64,000 nt of DNA from Tuctoria greenei (Eukaryota; Streptophyta; Magnoliopsida; Poales; Poaceae). The notes under the pieces are model-generated. The model was given only the letters and a program-made list of their open reading frames with translations. It had not been told where the DNA came from and ran no database searches. The stretch spans positions 1,199,644 through 1,263,643 of the forward strand of contig JAYESD010000007.1 in the NCBI GenBank assembly GCA_036927565.1, read 5' to 3'. Position numbers and translations under genes: made by a program. Positions 1-12,136 of the stretch are shown here, piece by piece (positions within the stretch are counted from its first letter, which is position 1; the number at the start of each line of letters is the position of its first letter).

Positions 1-693
1 TGGAAAGAGAAATTATTGTCCTCTGGTGGAAAACTGATACTCATTAATGTTGTACTTAGTAGTATGGTATTGTATATGATATCTGTTTTCCAAATACCAA
101 AAGGAGTGTTGCATAAGCTGGATTTTTTTAGATCTCGCTTCTTTTGGCAAAGAGGTAGTGATAAAAAGAAATACAGACTAGCTAGATGGAATGTAATTTG
201 TTGCCCAAAATACCAAGGTGGTTTGCGAATCCATGACCTTTAGACTAAAAAATAAAGCTCTACTCGGTAAATGGCTATATAGGCTTCTTACTGAGGACAG
301 GGTCCGGCAAAACCTACTAAAAAGAAAATATGTTGGCTCAAAAGCGTTATCACAAGTTTATTTGAAACATGGTGACTCTCACATTTGGGCAGGATTGATG
401 GCGACGAAGACACAATTCTTCCGCTTTGGCACTTTCATTATTCAAGACGGCTCACAGATCAAACTTGGTCAATCATCCAAGTTGCTTCAAACTTGTATCC
501 ACCAAATAGGGTAGCTAATATTTTTGGTAATTGGCTACAAGGGATAGATAACAAGTATCAAATGCACTTTCGGGTGGGAGCGATTGCTATTACTTGGTTG
601 CTTTGGCTGTGTAGAAATGATTTGATTTTTAATAGTAAAAGTTCATCTTCTCTGCAGGTTATTTACAGGTGTACTTCTTTGCTTCGTTCATGA
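1..693 (+). mobile_element. LINE (non-LTR retrotransposon) 3' fragment
   Basis: The translated pieces (16-243, 218-514, 385-693) read like the end of a plant LINE reverse transcriptase followed by the zinc-binding RVT tail. The recognisable part is the segment with SSGGKLILINVVLSSM and the later KYQGGLRIHDL, which is typical of plant LINE ORF2. The frame breaks at 241-243 and again later, so it is a dead fragment. The 5' end lies outside the window. It is not obviously from the same copy as the LINEs at 10.9 kb, 27-44 kb and 62.4 kb. Confidence 0.75.
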
Positions 694-1236
694 TCAACTT
701 TACATCGTTTGGAGTACAAAAACCTGTACATGGAGGTGTGTACACGATTGGAGCTGGTGGCGAGACATATTTTATCCAACTTAGGTGGCAGCATAACCTA
801 TGAATCAACTCTACATCGTTTCATACTCCCTTATGAGCAAACATCTTGTATTGTGTTTGCGATGTCATAATTTTTGTGTTTAGTGTCTGCATGCATCTCA
901 GTTATGCAGAAGTTGGGTGCAGACTCTAATGTATCTCTGGATACTTTTGAGTTTAATAAAGTGCTCATTATCGAAAAAAAGCTCAGGAATTCACAAACTC
1001 TATATTTCAACATACAACCAAAGGAGATAGGTACGACCAGAAATGATGCAGATATGCTAGCATTTTGCTCCACTACAAATTATTGATCAAACATCTTCTT
1101 TCACAATGTACAATAATGTTTTTTGATAAGGTGGTGTCATCGACAAGTTCACAAAACAAGATGGTGAAAGGGATGGTTGCTTGTACGGTCATCTCGCTGG
1201 AAGTGGCCTTTTCCCTTGGAGTGGAGAGATCATAGA
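694..1236. other. intergenic, no gene recognised
   Basis: Short open frames occur on both strands (for example 831-1073 and 874-1086), but they overlap, lack recognisable motifs and have no splice-linked partners. I see no supported gene here. Confidence 0.5.
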
Positions 1237-1337
1237 TACTCCCTCATTTTTAAACTGTTAACGTTAGGTTAAAAATTTTAGTTTAAGTTTAAACTAAAAG
1301 TGTTATCCTAACAACAACAATTTAAGAACAAGGAGTA
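1237..1337. repeat. Stowaway-like MITE, degenerate
   Basis: It starts TA-CTCCCTC and ends AAGGAG-TA, with an AT-rich, roughly palindromic interior (AGTTTAAGTTTAAACT). TA flanks and CTCC ends are Stowaway (Tc1/mariner-type) hallmarks. It lies just downstream of the MAP kinase stop. Confidence 0.55.
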
Positions 1338-1373
1338 TGATTTTTTGATTGCTCCTTTTGCATCGGGAACTGT

Positions 1374-3668
1374 TTAGTGAACTGGATCTGGGTTGAACTT
1401 GAGAGACTCTTTCCATATGATCTCCTTGATATCTTCTTCGGTGAGTGATGGCTGCTCGAAATCGAAGCTGAACGGTGCTGGGCAGACGGGTTCATCATTT
1501 ATCTCATGGAGGGATGCCAAGTACGGGTGGCACAAAGCCTCATCAACTGCGACGTCAAAAAAAAAAAGGTCAGTGTCTTCCAACGGAGGGCTTCTTGTGA
1601 TCTTCAAAGAGCAAGCATGCTTAAATCGTAGGGGTATGTAAGACTGACGGAAGAAGAATTTCAGATGATCATTCATACTTCGTGTCTGGATAAGGACGAT
1701 TTAGCCTAGGATTTAGCTTCAAATTAACTAGATCCCGCCTCATCCAACCAGGTGCTCACACGTTTTGCAATGAAATAAATTCATGTAAGGCTGCTAGATG
1801 GCCTTTCGAAAAAAAAATGTAAGGCTGCTAGATTACCAGTAATCCTTTTGCTGGGATCAAATACAAGCATCCTCTCAAGCAAATCCACGGCACCGCTGGA
1901 CATAGTGGGGAACCGTGCACGGAACTGTTGCTTGGGGAACTGAGGAAGCGACCTCACATATCTGCGGGCGTGATCACTTCGGAGGAATCCAAGGCTCGTG
2001 TCATCAGGTGAGCCTACCAGCTTTTGAATCAAGAATGAACAAGAGTTGCAAAAAAAGAACACAAATGACAACATTCGTGAGACGCCACCATCAGGTGTTA
2101 GTTTGATAAAATCAGATGTGTTATGCTTGTACCAAATATTTTTCCATCAAAAGAAATGCTTGCACCAAATATTAGTGCTTAAACCGAAAGCATTACGTAA
2201 ACTCCAAACTTGGTTTAAATCTGTTTATATGACTCCTTCCAGTTTCACCTGTCTAGTTATGAATCTTTATAGCACCTGTTCTAATATGAAAATGATCTCA
2301 GGCTCTTCAAACAAAATGGAACAGGAGAACATACCTCTGTTATTAGCCTAAGCTGATCAACATAATCCTTTCCAGGAAATAAAGGTTCCCGTGTCACAAT
2401 CTCACCAAAGATGCAGCCTACTGACCACATATCAATAGCTTGAGTATATTCGCAGCAGTTCAGCAGAAGTTCAGGTGCCCTGTACCATCGCGTAACGACA
2501 TACTCCATCATGAAGTCGGTTTCAGTTGTGGTCCTTGCAAGGCCAAAGTCCCCAATCTTGAGGTCACATTTGGCATTGAGCAGCAGATTGCTAGGCCTGA
2601 GGTCTCTGTGTAAGACATTTGCCGAGTGCACATACTTCAATCCTCGAAGCAGCTGATAGACGAAATACTGCAACACAGGAGAAGTTTAATAGTGAGATTA
2701 CTACCTTCGATTTTTCAGGCCCCCATGAAGAATAAAAAAAACAGAAATAGAGGAGACACCATAATAACAAAAGTCGGGACAAAAACACCAACCTGACAGT
2801 GGTCATCGGTTAATGGCTGGTTTGATCGTAGAAGGTGGTGAAGGTCGGTGTCCATCAACTCGTAAACAATATAAACGTCATTGAAATTCTCCCTCCTCGG
2901 TGGGCGTATGATGTCCTTTATTGAAATAACCTTTAAAAAAAGGGGGGGTCAATTGTGTTACCCACAGTATCAAGTCATAGTCCGATCTAAGTGTGTATCA
3001 TATCACATCACAAGACTAAAACAAACGTATGTTCTTCATTGTAAGTGCAGTTCAGATCACGTACACTAGTGATGCAAGGTAAGGTAGTACGACATAGAGC
3101 AGCAAAAGGCATCACGGGACGGAGTAAAAAGGAGATGACGCGCTTACATTTCCGTGGTTCATGTGCCGGAGCAGCTTGATCTCTCGTAAAGTCCGTTTCG
3201 CGTCGATCTGGTTGTCGAAGGCGTTCCCGATCTTCTTGATTGCAACCTCCTCGTGGGTCCGCACGTTGACGGCGGCACTGGGCGAAGGAGTACACGGACA
3301 TGAGGTAAATATCACCATAAAAAAAAGTTAAAAATCACGTAATTTTCCATGAAAACAAAGTTGAACACGATCATCACGGCATGTGCCCGACTTCCTACCA
3401 AGCCTGCCCGATGAAGGCAAAAAAAAAAAAAAAAAAAATAGCAACGAAACGCAACGCAACGGACGCACCAGATGATGCCGCAGGCGCCGCGTCCGACGGG
3501 GCGGATGGGCGGGACGTACTTGGCGGAGACCTCGAAGAGGTTGCCGTAGATGTTGTACTGCACGTAGCGGCCGGCGTGGGTGGGCGTGCCCTTGACCTGC
3601 TGCGCCTCCCCGCCGTGGCCCAGCCCCAGGCACCCGCCGCCGCCGCCGGCTCCCCCCTCCATGCGCAT
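1374..3668 (-). CDS. group B MAP kinase (MPK4-like) with MEY activation loop
   Basis: Six exons on the minus strand: 3668-3469, 3277-3148, 2930-2793, 2667-2335, 2020-1837 and 1546-1374. All introns are GT-AG, and together the exons encode 385 residues. The order is a Gly-rich N-terminus, glycine loop GRGACG (residues 59-64; relatives have GRGAYG), VAIKK with Lys81, catalytic loop HRDLRPSN (176-183; relatives have HRDLKPSN), DFG (196-198), then MEY (210-212) where MAP kinases have TEY or TDY, then VTRWYRAPE. The ATP-binding lysine, catalytic Asp178 and DFG aspartate remain. The family phosphorylates Ser/Thr-Pro sites downstream of MAPK kinases in cytosol and nucleus. Loss of the phospho-accepting threonine means normal dual phosphorylation cannot occur, so activity may be reduced, constitutive or non-catalytic. 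From memory the likely rice counterpart is a chromosome 8 MAPK. Family is certain; function is open. Confidence 0.93.
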
Positions 3669-4250
3669 CTATCGACGCCGCCGGCCGCGCGCTAAGATGG
3701 GAGCTGATGAGAAGCGATGAAAGCTAGGACGGCAACGAGGAGACGAGAGGGAGGAGGGGCGTGGTTGGTTGCGCGGTGGCCGGGAAGGGAGGGAGGAGAT
3801 AAGGGGGGGCGTTGGGGAAAGTGGAAAAGGCGGGAGAGGGAAATCCAAGTCCCGTGACGGAAAGGAGAGGAGTTAGGAGTTGGTTGCTGCTGCTCTGCTC
3901 CTCTTCCAGGCCATTCCTAGCTCGACCTCGACGTGCATGGCATGGGTGCCGCGCCATGGTTGGTTGGCTTCTCTCCCCTTTTCTTTCCTTCCTTCCTTCC
4001 TTCCTGGTACTACTGCTACCTCAGCGAGCAGAGCAGAGCACCCCTCCTGATCGACTCTGCAGTAGCAGCCCAAATGGGCCCAATCCAATCCGAAGACTCT
4101 GGGCCGTCGAGTCCGAAGAAAATCGGCCCAACGTCCATGAACAACAGAGCCAGAAAGCCCACCTCAGCCCGAGGCACTACCCGTCGTCACTACCCTCCTC
4201 ACCACGCACAACGCTGCAACGGCTTCGCCTCCCCGCGCCTTCGTTCGGCA
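3669..4250. promoter_or_regulatory. divergent intergenic promoter region (MAPK / SPO11-2)
   Basis: The MAP kinase (minus) and SPO11-2 (plus) start codons are 582 bp apart, so both 5' leaders and promoters must lie here or overlap. The interval is pyrimidine-rich near 3990-4003 (TTCC repeats). Minus- and plus-strand open frames in it lack motifs and look like GC-rich noise. I see no convincing TATA box for either gene. Confidence 0.55.
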
Positions 4251-7007
4251 ATGGCCGCCGCTGACGTGGCGGCGTCGTCGCTGTTCGGGGCCGACCGCCG
4301 CCTCTGCTCCGCGGACATCCTCCCGCCCGCCGAGGTCACCGCCTGCTCCTCGCCCGTTTCTCCCTCCCTCCGTCCGTCCGTGCGTGCGTGCGTTCGATCA
4401 CAGGGCGTGTACGTGTTCAGGTCCGGGCGAGGATCGAGGTGGCGGTGCTCAACTTCCTCGCCGCGCTCGCCTCCCCCTCGTCTCCAGCCATCTCCGTCCT
4501 TCCCCTGGTACGCCGCCGATCGCAAGCCTCCCGTTGGTTCGCCAATGTGGCGATCGAGTCACAGAATTTTTTTCCCCTTTTTCTTCGAGACGAAACTGAT
4601 GAACTTTTGATTCTAATCCGAGCACTGTACTTCTCTTACCAATGGACGTACTATATAATTACTACTCTGATGTGGTTGTAGTCATCTTAGGTACTCGTGT
4701 GTTGGAAGAGTTTAATCGGTGTGACCGTGTCAGCTATAGCTGTACCATTTCAGTTAAGAAGATGTATTGTGCGCACTAGATTTACTCGCCCTTGATTAAT
4801 AACCGTGCGTGCAACATCTGTACTAAGTGTTGTGCTCTCGGCATGGCAGATTAGCCGGAACTCAGCCAACTGCAGCCTGCGCAGCGGGTTGCTGAGCCAC
4901 GCCTCCTCGGTTTACTTGTCTTACGCCTTCTGCAAGAGGTCTCTCATGAGAGAGAACACTGCCAAGGGGTTCGTGAGAGGTTGCTGATCATTTCTTTAGT
5001 CTTTTTTTTTTCTCCAATTTGAACGCACCATTTAGTTAGCCTCTTTTAAAATGGTCGTTTTTTTACTGTGGGTGGCAGTTTGGAAGGTCATGGAGATGTG
5101 CTACAAGATCTTGGGGGAGGGGAAGCTGGTCAGCCAACGCGAGCTGTTTTACAAGCTTCTCTCCGACTCGCCCAAGTACTTCAGTTGTATGCGCCATGTC
5201 AGCCAAACTATTCAAGGTCTGGAAGCCCCCCGTCGTAATCCTTTTTGTTTCTTCTCAGAGCTACATCTGCCTTTTTATGGCGTCAGATTTCGCACTGTTG
5301 TTTCTCGTGCAGATGTAGTGTCTTTGCTCCGGTGTACAAGACAGAGCCTAGGAATTATGGCATCAAGCAGGGGAGCACTAATTGGGCGGCTTATCTTACA
5401 GGTGGGCTCTGTGACATGTTGAAAACATGTCCTGCGCTTATTCGAAATTATCTGTTGAGGGCGATGATATTCACTTTTCTATGTTCTATTGAGCTCCTGA
5501 ATTTCTTCTTCAAACTACCCTTAGGAACCGGATGAAGAACACATCGATTGCTCTATCCTTGGACCTTCAGGGCATGCGATTACCGGAGATCTCAACCTGC
5601 TGAGCAAATTCAAGTTGTGTTCAGATGCTCGGTATATCGTTGTATTAGAGAAGGTACCAATTTTTTTTTTTTTTTTTTGCCCCCGTGTGGTAGGATGCCT
5701 CTCTTTTTTTGCTACCAGCTCATAAGTAACTTTTGAAACAGGATGCCATATTTCAGAGATTGGCTGAAGACCGCTTGTATTGTCAGCTCCCGTGCATCCT
5801 AATTACTGCAAAAGGATATCCTGATATTGCCACGAGGTTGTTTAACTCAAAAGCTAGCCTTTCCTTACTTTAGGTTGCTATGGTTTATAATTGCACACTT
5901 ATGCATTAGCCCATGATATTGGTGCTATTTGGATATCTCGTGTACTCATCCCAGCTATCCTTTATGCTCTGATGCAGGTTTATCTTACATCGACTGAGCC
6001 AGACTTTTCCGAACATGCCAATTTTAGCATTAGTGGATTGGTTAAGCCTTTTTCCTCTGCTGAGCATTATACAGTGTAGTCGATTGGTTTTGTTGATCCG
6101 TTTCAGAATAAGTTGATTTTCTTTCTCCAGGAACCCAGCAGGGCTTGCTATACTGTGCACTTACAAATATGGAAGCATGTCGATGGGTTTGGAGTCATAC
6201 AGATATGGTCCTGTTTTTAAGCGAACAAATAGTGCTCATGCCAAAAAGACCACCACCAAATGATATGGAACTTATTTTTCATTTTCAGCTTGCAATGTGA
6301 AATGGCTTGGGCTAAGGGGAGGCGATCTGCAGCTTATCCCTGAGAGTGCGTTGCAGGAGCTGAAGCCACGTGATTTGCAGATTGCAAAAGGCTTGCTATC
6401 ATCTAAATTCCTGCAGGTGTGTCTTTTGTTCTTCAACTTTCAAGTAATGTAGTAGCTTTTGGAGCAACGAATTTCATATTAGATACATCCTGGAACATGG
6501 ATGGAACAGCAAGTCCGGAGGTTATACCTGCCTGCATGAGTTTCTATCCGTTAGTCTCCCAATCCAGATTGGCCAACATAGTCGTTTTGTAAGTGTTTGG
6601 TGCTTTTTCTAATTAGTTTGACCAATGAGTGTGGTTGTTCGGGAGATGAATATGGTACGTAGTATCAAAACTTGTTTCAAACCATGGGGAAAAATAGAAT
6701 CAAGATCCATAAGATGCGGCACATCTTGCTAGTGTTGGGCGGTCTGCTATCTAAGAAACAACAATGTAATATACGAAATGGGTTGCAGTAATTCGTAAGA
6801 GAGCATGGATGCCGTAAACTTGTAGCTCATGAGCTATGGTGCTTACCGTTGGTTTGTTTTCGGCTGCAGGAGGAGAGACACCGAGCTGAGCTGACACTGA
6901 TGGTGGAGTCAGGCAAGCGTGCTGAGATCGAGGCGCTCTACTCCCATGGATTCGATTTTCTGGGGAAGTACATCGCGAGAAAGATTGTGCAGGGTGATTA
7001 CATTTGA
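4251..7007 (+). CDS. SPO11-2: meiotic recombination protein SPO11-2 (Topo VI A-like)
   Basis: Eleven exons: 4251-4334, 4421-4507, 4850-4979, 5079-5216, 5313-5401, 5525-5653, 5742-5836, 5978-6040, 6131-6207, 6289-6416 and 6870-7007. All are bounded by GT-AG with matching phases and encode 385 residues, the usual SPO11-2 length. The protein is a homologue of the archaeal topoisomerase VI A subunit that makes meiotic double-strand breaks, acting with SPO11-1 and a TopoVIB-like partner. Visible landmarks are the 5Y-CAP region with RELFYKLL, whose Tyr125 is the expected DNA-attacking residue; the Toprim glutamate in VVLEK (Glu218); and the later acidic site ALVDWNPAG (Asp271), where DWN replaces a DxD triad, as I recall for other SPO11-2 proteins. 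The ends GADRRLC and ARKIVQGDYI also match this paralogue rather than SPO11-1. No disabling change is seen. Confidence 0.95.
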
Positions 7008-7280
7008 GAGGGCGGTGCTGTCAGTTTGTTCCTTCTGTTGAATACCCGGAGCTAGTTATGGATTTGCTGAATCGCATGAAGATTAGTATAATGATATGAA
7101 AATCAATATTGGGTACTTGTTACTCTGAAGGGCTCCTTTTTCTAACGTTGTTGTTCTTGTTGTTAGGGCATGTGCTTAGGATCCGAACTCAAAAGGAGAA
7201 AAGATAAACTTGTGAGTCCAAAATAAACTGGGCTTGGTGGGTCATGCCGGGTCGAAAGCTTTGTTTTCTTTCTAATATTC

Positions 7281-7361
7281 TATTCGTTTCCAAAAGCTTG
7301 TTGCTTTGTAGTTCAAAAATAAATTACAAAATGACAAATTTTTTTTGAGATGAAAGAAATA
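7281..7361. repeat. Stowaway-like MITE (AGTTCAAAAATAAA family), decayed
   Basis: The core AGTTCAAAAATAAATTACAA recurs at 9892, 14599 and 59332, each time between weakly inverted CTCC/GGAG ends. This copy has lost clean termini. It sits about 270 bp after the SPO11-2 stop. Confidence 0.5.
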
Positions 7362-8028
7362 CTACGTTCTGTGGCTGGTGAAACGTTGAAAATTTTGAAA
7401 TCTGAAGCTTAGAACAGAGGTCAAAGCTTCGATCGCTACTTACTGCTAGATACTGCACTAACTGCAGGGTCGAGCCTTGAGTCTCGTGTTGACACGTACG
7501 TGCCACACAAGCAGTAGTCCAGAAGCTGGAACGAGAACGCACGGTCGCCGTCCCGTGTGGTTTATCGCGTCGGTCGACGGTGTCGATCCGTGGCGGGACC
7601 GGTGTACGTGCGGCCATGCACGCGCCGCCACGTGGAGCCACGTCGGCAGCGAAAGCGGTAACGGCCTCTCCCAAGCTGCCAGGCGTCACCACCTCCTTGC
7701 CCAGGTTACTGATACCCCAAATCGAAATTCTCATCCAAATTTTCCGCTGCCTTTTTCTTCTCCGTTTCCATTATTGTTTCCCTCCCTTTCTTCCATGAAC
7801 GTCAGTTTATCTTTTTAGATAACTGAACGCTGGTTTATACGTACTACGGCTTTTCCTGATGCATCATCGCCATAGGACAGTACTTGCATAAATACACGCA
7901 CAACACGTACTGATCCATCGACTCAAATCTGCTGCGAGTTCTTCAGCAATCTCAGTTGCCAAAGCAGAGAGAGAGAGAGAGAGAGAGAAGGGCTTGACAT
8001 TTTTTTTTATCAACTCAGTCAGTCGAGA
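7362..8028 (+). promoter_or_regulatory. upstream region and leader of the WAT1-related gene
   Basis: A TATA-like CATAAATA lies at 7887-7894, and a (GA)n tract at 7966-7989 falls in the inferred 5' leader before the ATG at 8029. The GC-rich part (7470-7700) has open frames in several phases with no recognisable domain; I do not call a gene there. GA tracts in grass leaders are often BPC/GAGA-factor sites, which is inference here. Confidence 0.5.
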
Positions 8029-9808
8029 ATGTCTTGGTCGGACGCGGTCACCATCAGCGGCCTGTTCGGCGTGCAGTGCGTCATGGGCCTGTACATGATG
8101 TTCCTCAACGGCCTGCTCGCCGCCGGCGTGCCCTCCCTCTTCATCATCGTCGTCGCCTGCGCCGCCTCCTCCGTCGTCGTCCTCCCCTTCGCCGTCGCCC
8201 TCGAGAGGTGCGCTAGCTGGCTGATGATGGTCGCTTTATTACTTACTATGTACACGTCCAACGACCCATGTTTGCCGTACTTTAATTTCAGGACGAAATG
8301 GCGCCCCAAAGTATGGAGCCCGATGTTGGTTTTCCAGCTCGTCGTGATATCACTGGGAGGGTGAGCGAGAATTTGATTTTTTTATCAAAACAAAATCATA
8401 TCCTATTAATTTACTACATGGTAAACAAATCAAATACCACCAGAAGATGATGCTGTTAAAAGCGATTCATAAAACATTAGTACTTCATCATGACATCCCT
8501 CGTCCAGGGTGTCCATATATCAAGTCTTCATGATGCTGGGCGTCGAACGGACGTCACCGGCGATCGCCTCCGCCATGCCCAACCTTGGCCCCGGCTTCAT
8601 CTTCGTCATCGCCGCCTGCGTGAGGTACCGGCTTCTCTACCATAAAAAAATTGATCAGAAAATGGCACGTTTCTTCCTTCGTGCAGAATCGTAACAACTG
8701 TTTGTTGGCATCCAGGTTCGAGAGGTTCGAGTGGAAGTGCAAGTACACCAGGGCGAAGATCCTGGGCACACTGCTGTGCCTGGCCGGAGCAATGTGCGTC
8801 AGCTTCCTGAAGAACCCCGACGCCGCTCCTCCCAGTCCCAGCGTGTCGTCTCCAATGTCCGCCGTTCCTAGTAACGACGACGACGACGAGGAATCGTCAG
8901 CTGGCAAGAAGGAGTGGATACTTGGATGCTTCTATCTCCTGACCGGAGTGACCATCTTGGCCTGCAACACGGTCATGCAGGTTTGTTTGTACTACGTACT
9001 ACTACAAGTTTTCGTGATCTATTAGTTATTAGGCAGGCGGGCGTTGCTATATATTCATCGTCCTGACTGGAAGTTGGTGGTGTCATCTCTGCTAGCTGTT
9101 TATCTGAATCGGAAACCGATGAGTGTAGGCTGCGGCCCTCAAGAGGTTCCCCGCGCCGTTGTCCGTCTGCTCGATCACCGCCATGATGGGATCGGTGTTC
9201 AGCGCCGTCATCCAGGTCTTGATGGGCGGGAAGCTCAGCGCCGGCGGCACTACCGCCGTCAACATCGCTCGGGCCGTCGGCGAAATCGTGCTTGTGGTAC
9301 AGTACACAGGACATTGATCCTTCTTCTATCTATCTGCATGCAAGATTCAGACTTCCAATCAGTACGTAGGCAGGCAGCCACCTTGAACCGCATGCGTTTC
9401 TCCTGACACTGGAACTGCTGTACTGCTGCATGCAGGGCGGCGTGGTGATCGGGCTGTGCACGACGTTCCAGGTGTCGAGCATCGGGCGCAAGGGCCCCGT
9501 GTTCGTGTCCATGTTCAGCCCGTTCCAGACCGTGTTCTCGGCGTTCATATCGTTCGTCTTCTTCGGACAGTGGATCGGCCTAGGATGGTAAGTATGTCGG
9601 ATCGTCACGCGCTCTCGTTGCAACAGGACCTCCGAGCTGTACGTCATTATTGTTTCTTTGCTGCAGCCTAGTGGGAATTCTTCTCATGTTTGTTGGACTC
9701 TACGTGGTGCTGTGGGCCAAGAACCGGGAGGACAAGATGTTCGTCGTGGAGCTGACGACGACGGTGCCTGAGGCTGAATGTGATGTGGAGAGGCCGCTTC
9801 TTCAGTGA
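8029..9808 (+). CDS. WAT1-related / nodulin MtN21-like EamA transporter
   Basis: Seven exons: 8029-8207, 8292-8360, 8508-8624, 8716-8980, 9129-9296, 9436-9587 and 9667-9808. Phases agree and they encode 363 residues, normal for the UMAMIT/WAT1-related group of the drug/metabolite transporter superfamily. About ten hydrophobic segments are visible in two EamA halves, for example FGVQCVMGLYMMFLNGLLAAG near the start and the last helix VGILLMFVGLYVVLWAKNRE. The family's SIYQVFMMLGVERTSPAIAS and SSIGRKGPVFVSMFSPF signatures are present. A polar, Asp-rich loop (DDDDEESS) follows residue 150 before the second half. Members move amino acids or auxin across the plasma membrane or tonoplast; the substrate cannot be read from sequence. 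The C-terminus is short and acidic. Confidence 0.92.
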
Positions 9809-9891
9809 GACGGGTGACGGTTCTGTCACAGTTGGATCTGCATGTGCACGTGACTTTCGTTTATACTTTATCGTTAATTTCAAGTTGAACA

Positions 9892-9981
9892 TACTCCCTC
9901 CATCTCCATGAACTTGTCATTGTCATTTTTTAGTTCAAAAATAAACTACAAAACGACAAGTTTATAGAGACGAAAGGAGTA
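9892..9981. repeat. Stowaway-like MITE
   Basis: TA-CTCCCTCCATCTCC at the left is inverted against GACGAAAGGAG-TA at the right. The interior carries the AGTTCAAAAATAAACTACAA core of the family seen at 7281, 14599 and 59332. It lies 83 bp after the transporter stop, probably in its 3' UTR or flank. Confidence 0.75.
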
Positions 9982-10864
9982 CTTTCTTCTTTTTGGAACG
10001 CTTCCCACGACCTTCACCCTTCACTGGGTCCTTATCAGAATTGGTACGTTTTTTTTTTTTGAAAGTCCTGGAACGGTGTTCAGCATATATTATAAGAAGG
10101 TTTGAAAATGTTCATGTATAATGTAGTTCAGTTAAAACATGTTGAGACTATTACATCACACCTGGCTTCGCAGGTTAATTAAATCCATAATCCAAAGCTT
10201 GATAGTCTCTTATCTTCTGAATTGTGTCATCTCTGCTATGGTACCTTTTGGAAGATCCTGTGATTACGTTCTTGTTATATAGTACTGCAGACCAGTATGG
10301 TCAGAGAGGACACATCCTCGCTTGTTCTTGATCTATCCAGGTCTGTGACGTTGAAGAACTAGTCTTGTAAACAAAGTCCAGCTTTCCAAGATGAAGGATG
10401 TATTGGACTGGATCCTGAGTATGCAGAAATTGCAAACCAGATAGCTTTACCTCTAGGCATTCAAAAAAAATAAGTGCAATGTTGTTTCCAGATTACGATT
10501 GCCAAGGGGGCAAAAATATTGATTTGGCCACCCACGGCGTTGTAGGCGATCTGAAGTCCAAAGTCTATTTTGTACCATGAATCATGTAAAAACCTTGCAT
10601 GTATTTGGTGCTCACACCTTTCAAATCCTTTCGGGAAACCAGGAGTTGTGCCCCTCCCCTCAAATTGCAGTGTGTATGCTGATTTTGCAGAGTAAGTTTT
10701 CGATGCTGTTCTTTTTCATGTTATTTCATCCTCGTTTTGCTCTTCCAAGGTCGTATTGCTCTCGTGCACCAGTTCTCAGAGCGCGACATAATCTTCTAGT
10801 AAAGGTACCGTTAAATCATGTGCTATGTCATTGATCCAGGACGCATTAGAAAGGGCTTCATAAA
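9982..10864. other. intergenic, no gene recognised
   Basis: AT-rich sequence with short unrelated open frames. No domain, paired splice sites or repeat ends are clear. Confidence 0.45.
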
Positions 10865-11400
10865 CTATTTTCTTTTTCTTCTTACTGTGTTGGAACGGAG
10901 CTGGGAACCTTCCGCTAGTGAGGTGCCATCTATCCAGCTCGAGGTCCAAAATTGGGCCCGACGTCCGTTGTGTACCGTTACCGATGTTGCAGTTGCAAAT
11001 AGTTCTGCATCAACATTATCGATGGGTAGTTCTATTCTGACCCAAGATTTTCTTGGCAGACTCCATTCCATCCACAGTCAATGTAGTCGCAGTGCGCGGC
11101 CGAACCTTTCTAGATCCAGTATTCCAAGCCCACCCCTATCTAAAGATCTACAAACGGTTGGCCAGTTGATTTTGCGGCTCCCCTCTTTTGCTTCTTGATA
11201 TCTCGCCCACAAGAATTTCTTGTGTATCTTGTCGATGTCATTGATGAAACGTTTAAGGCTGACATTGTGTAAACCGGTAGTGAGCTGAGCACTGAACGTG
11301 TTAATTCTCTTCGACGAGTTAGGGAGAGAAGCCTTTCTTGCCATCCTGCCAACTTAGTTGATATTTTGTCCTTGAAATTGGTACGTTTCTTGGCCTCCCT
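10865..11400 (-). mobile_element. LINE ORF2 remnant
   Basis: Minus-strand frames 11344-11078 and 11071-10865 match the part of the LINE at 27.5-28.4 kb just after the reverse transcriptase. Shared landmarks are RRELTRSVLSSLPVY, NWPTVCRSLDRGGLGILDLERFGRALRL and DAELFATATSVTV. Stops and frame changes separate the pieces, so it is inactive. The segment 11401-11736 is open on the minus strand but not clearly LINE. Confidence 0.75.
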
Positions 11401-12136
11401 GATCCTGGTCCGGTGAACTTTGGAGCTGTCCGATGAGCATGTTGTTCTGCACGAGCGATGTGGTACAAAACAAGATGTTTCACCGGAGAAATGAGGAATA
11501 GGACGATGTGAAGATGTTTCGCCGGATCTCTCGCCGCCGGCGACATGGTGGCGAGCAGGTTTGCTTGCGACGCTCCTCCGTTGGGAACGGGGAACGCGCA
11601 GCAACACTGCAGCTTCCTTTGGTTTGTCCAGCGTAGCAAAAAACGCAGAAGAATCTTCTACTCGGTCGAATTCAGAAAAAAGAACTCCGAGCTCATTTTT
11701 TGCTTCCTCCAGCACAATCGAGGCAACACGACACAACTATCAGACTTCAAAATCGCACCGAGGTACTGATTCCAGCAACAAATCACCAACCGTTCTTCGA
11801 TCGTTTCATCACAACCGTCACACAAGGACCAAATATAGACGAAAGATCACACCCCAGAACGAATTGAGCTTTGGTAAAACACAGAGATCATCATGCCAGA
11901 ACCAAGGGAAACGGATTTAGAAAAAATATTCCTCATACCCATCAGGTGAAATAACTCAACCGATCTCGCTGGGTTCCAAAACTCGCACCAAAGGATCCAC
12001 AAGAAGCGCACAAAATTTAAGCGACCACATAAATTTCACTTGCTACTACTACAACCGCAATTTCCCAAACCTCACGCGAAAATCTCGTACTGAAACAAAT
12101 TCCAAGTGGTGGAAAATGCCCGACTTAAAACAGTGT
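11401..12136. other. intergenic / 3' flank of L34 gene
   Basis: No recognised coding sequence. The last part must contain the 3' UTR of the minus-strand L34 gene. Overlapping frames 11545-11920 look non-coding. Confidence 0.45.

Noticed and set aside
3381..3695. 104-codon plus-strand frame over the MAP kinase first exon
   Set aside because: It is the antisense shadow of exon 1 and starts in a poly-A tract region of the intron.
7477..7818. Open frames upstream of the WAT1-related gene
   Set aside because: GC-rich overlapping frames on both strands with no recognisable domain and no splice-linked continuation.
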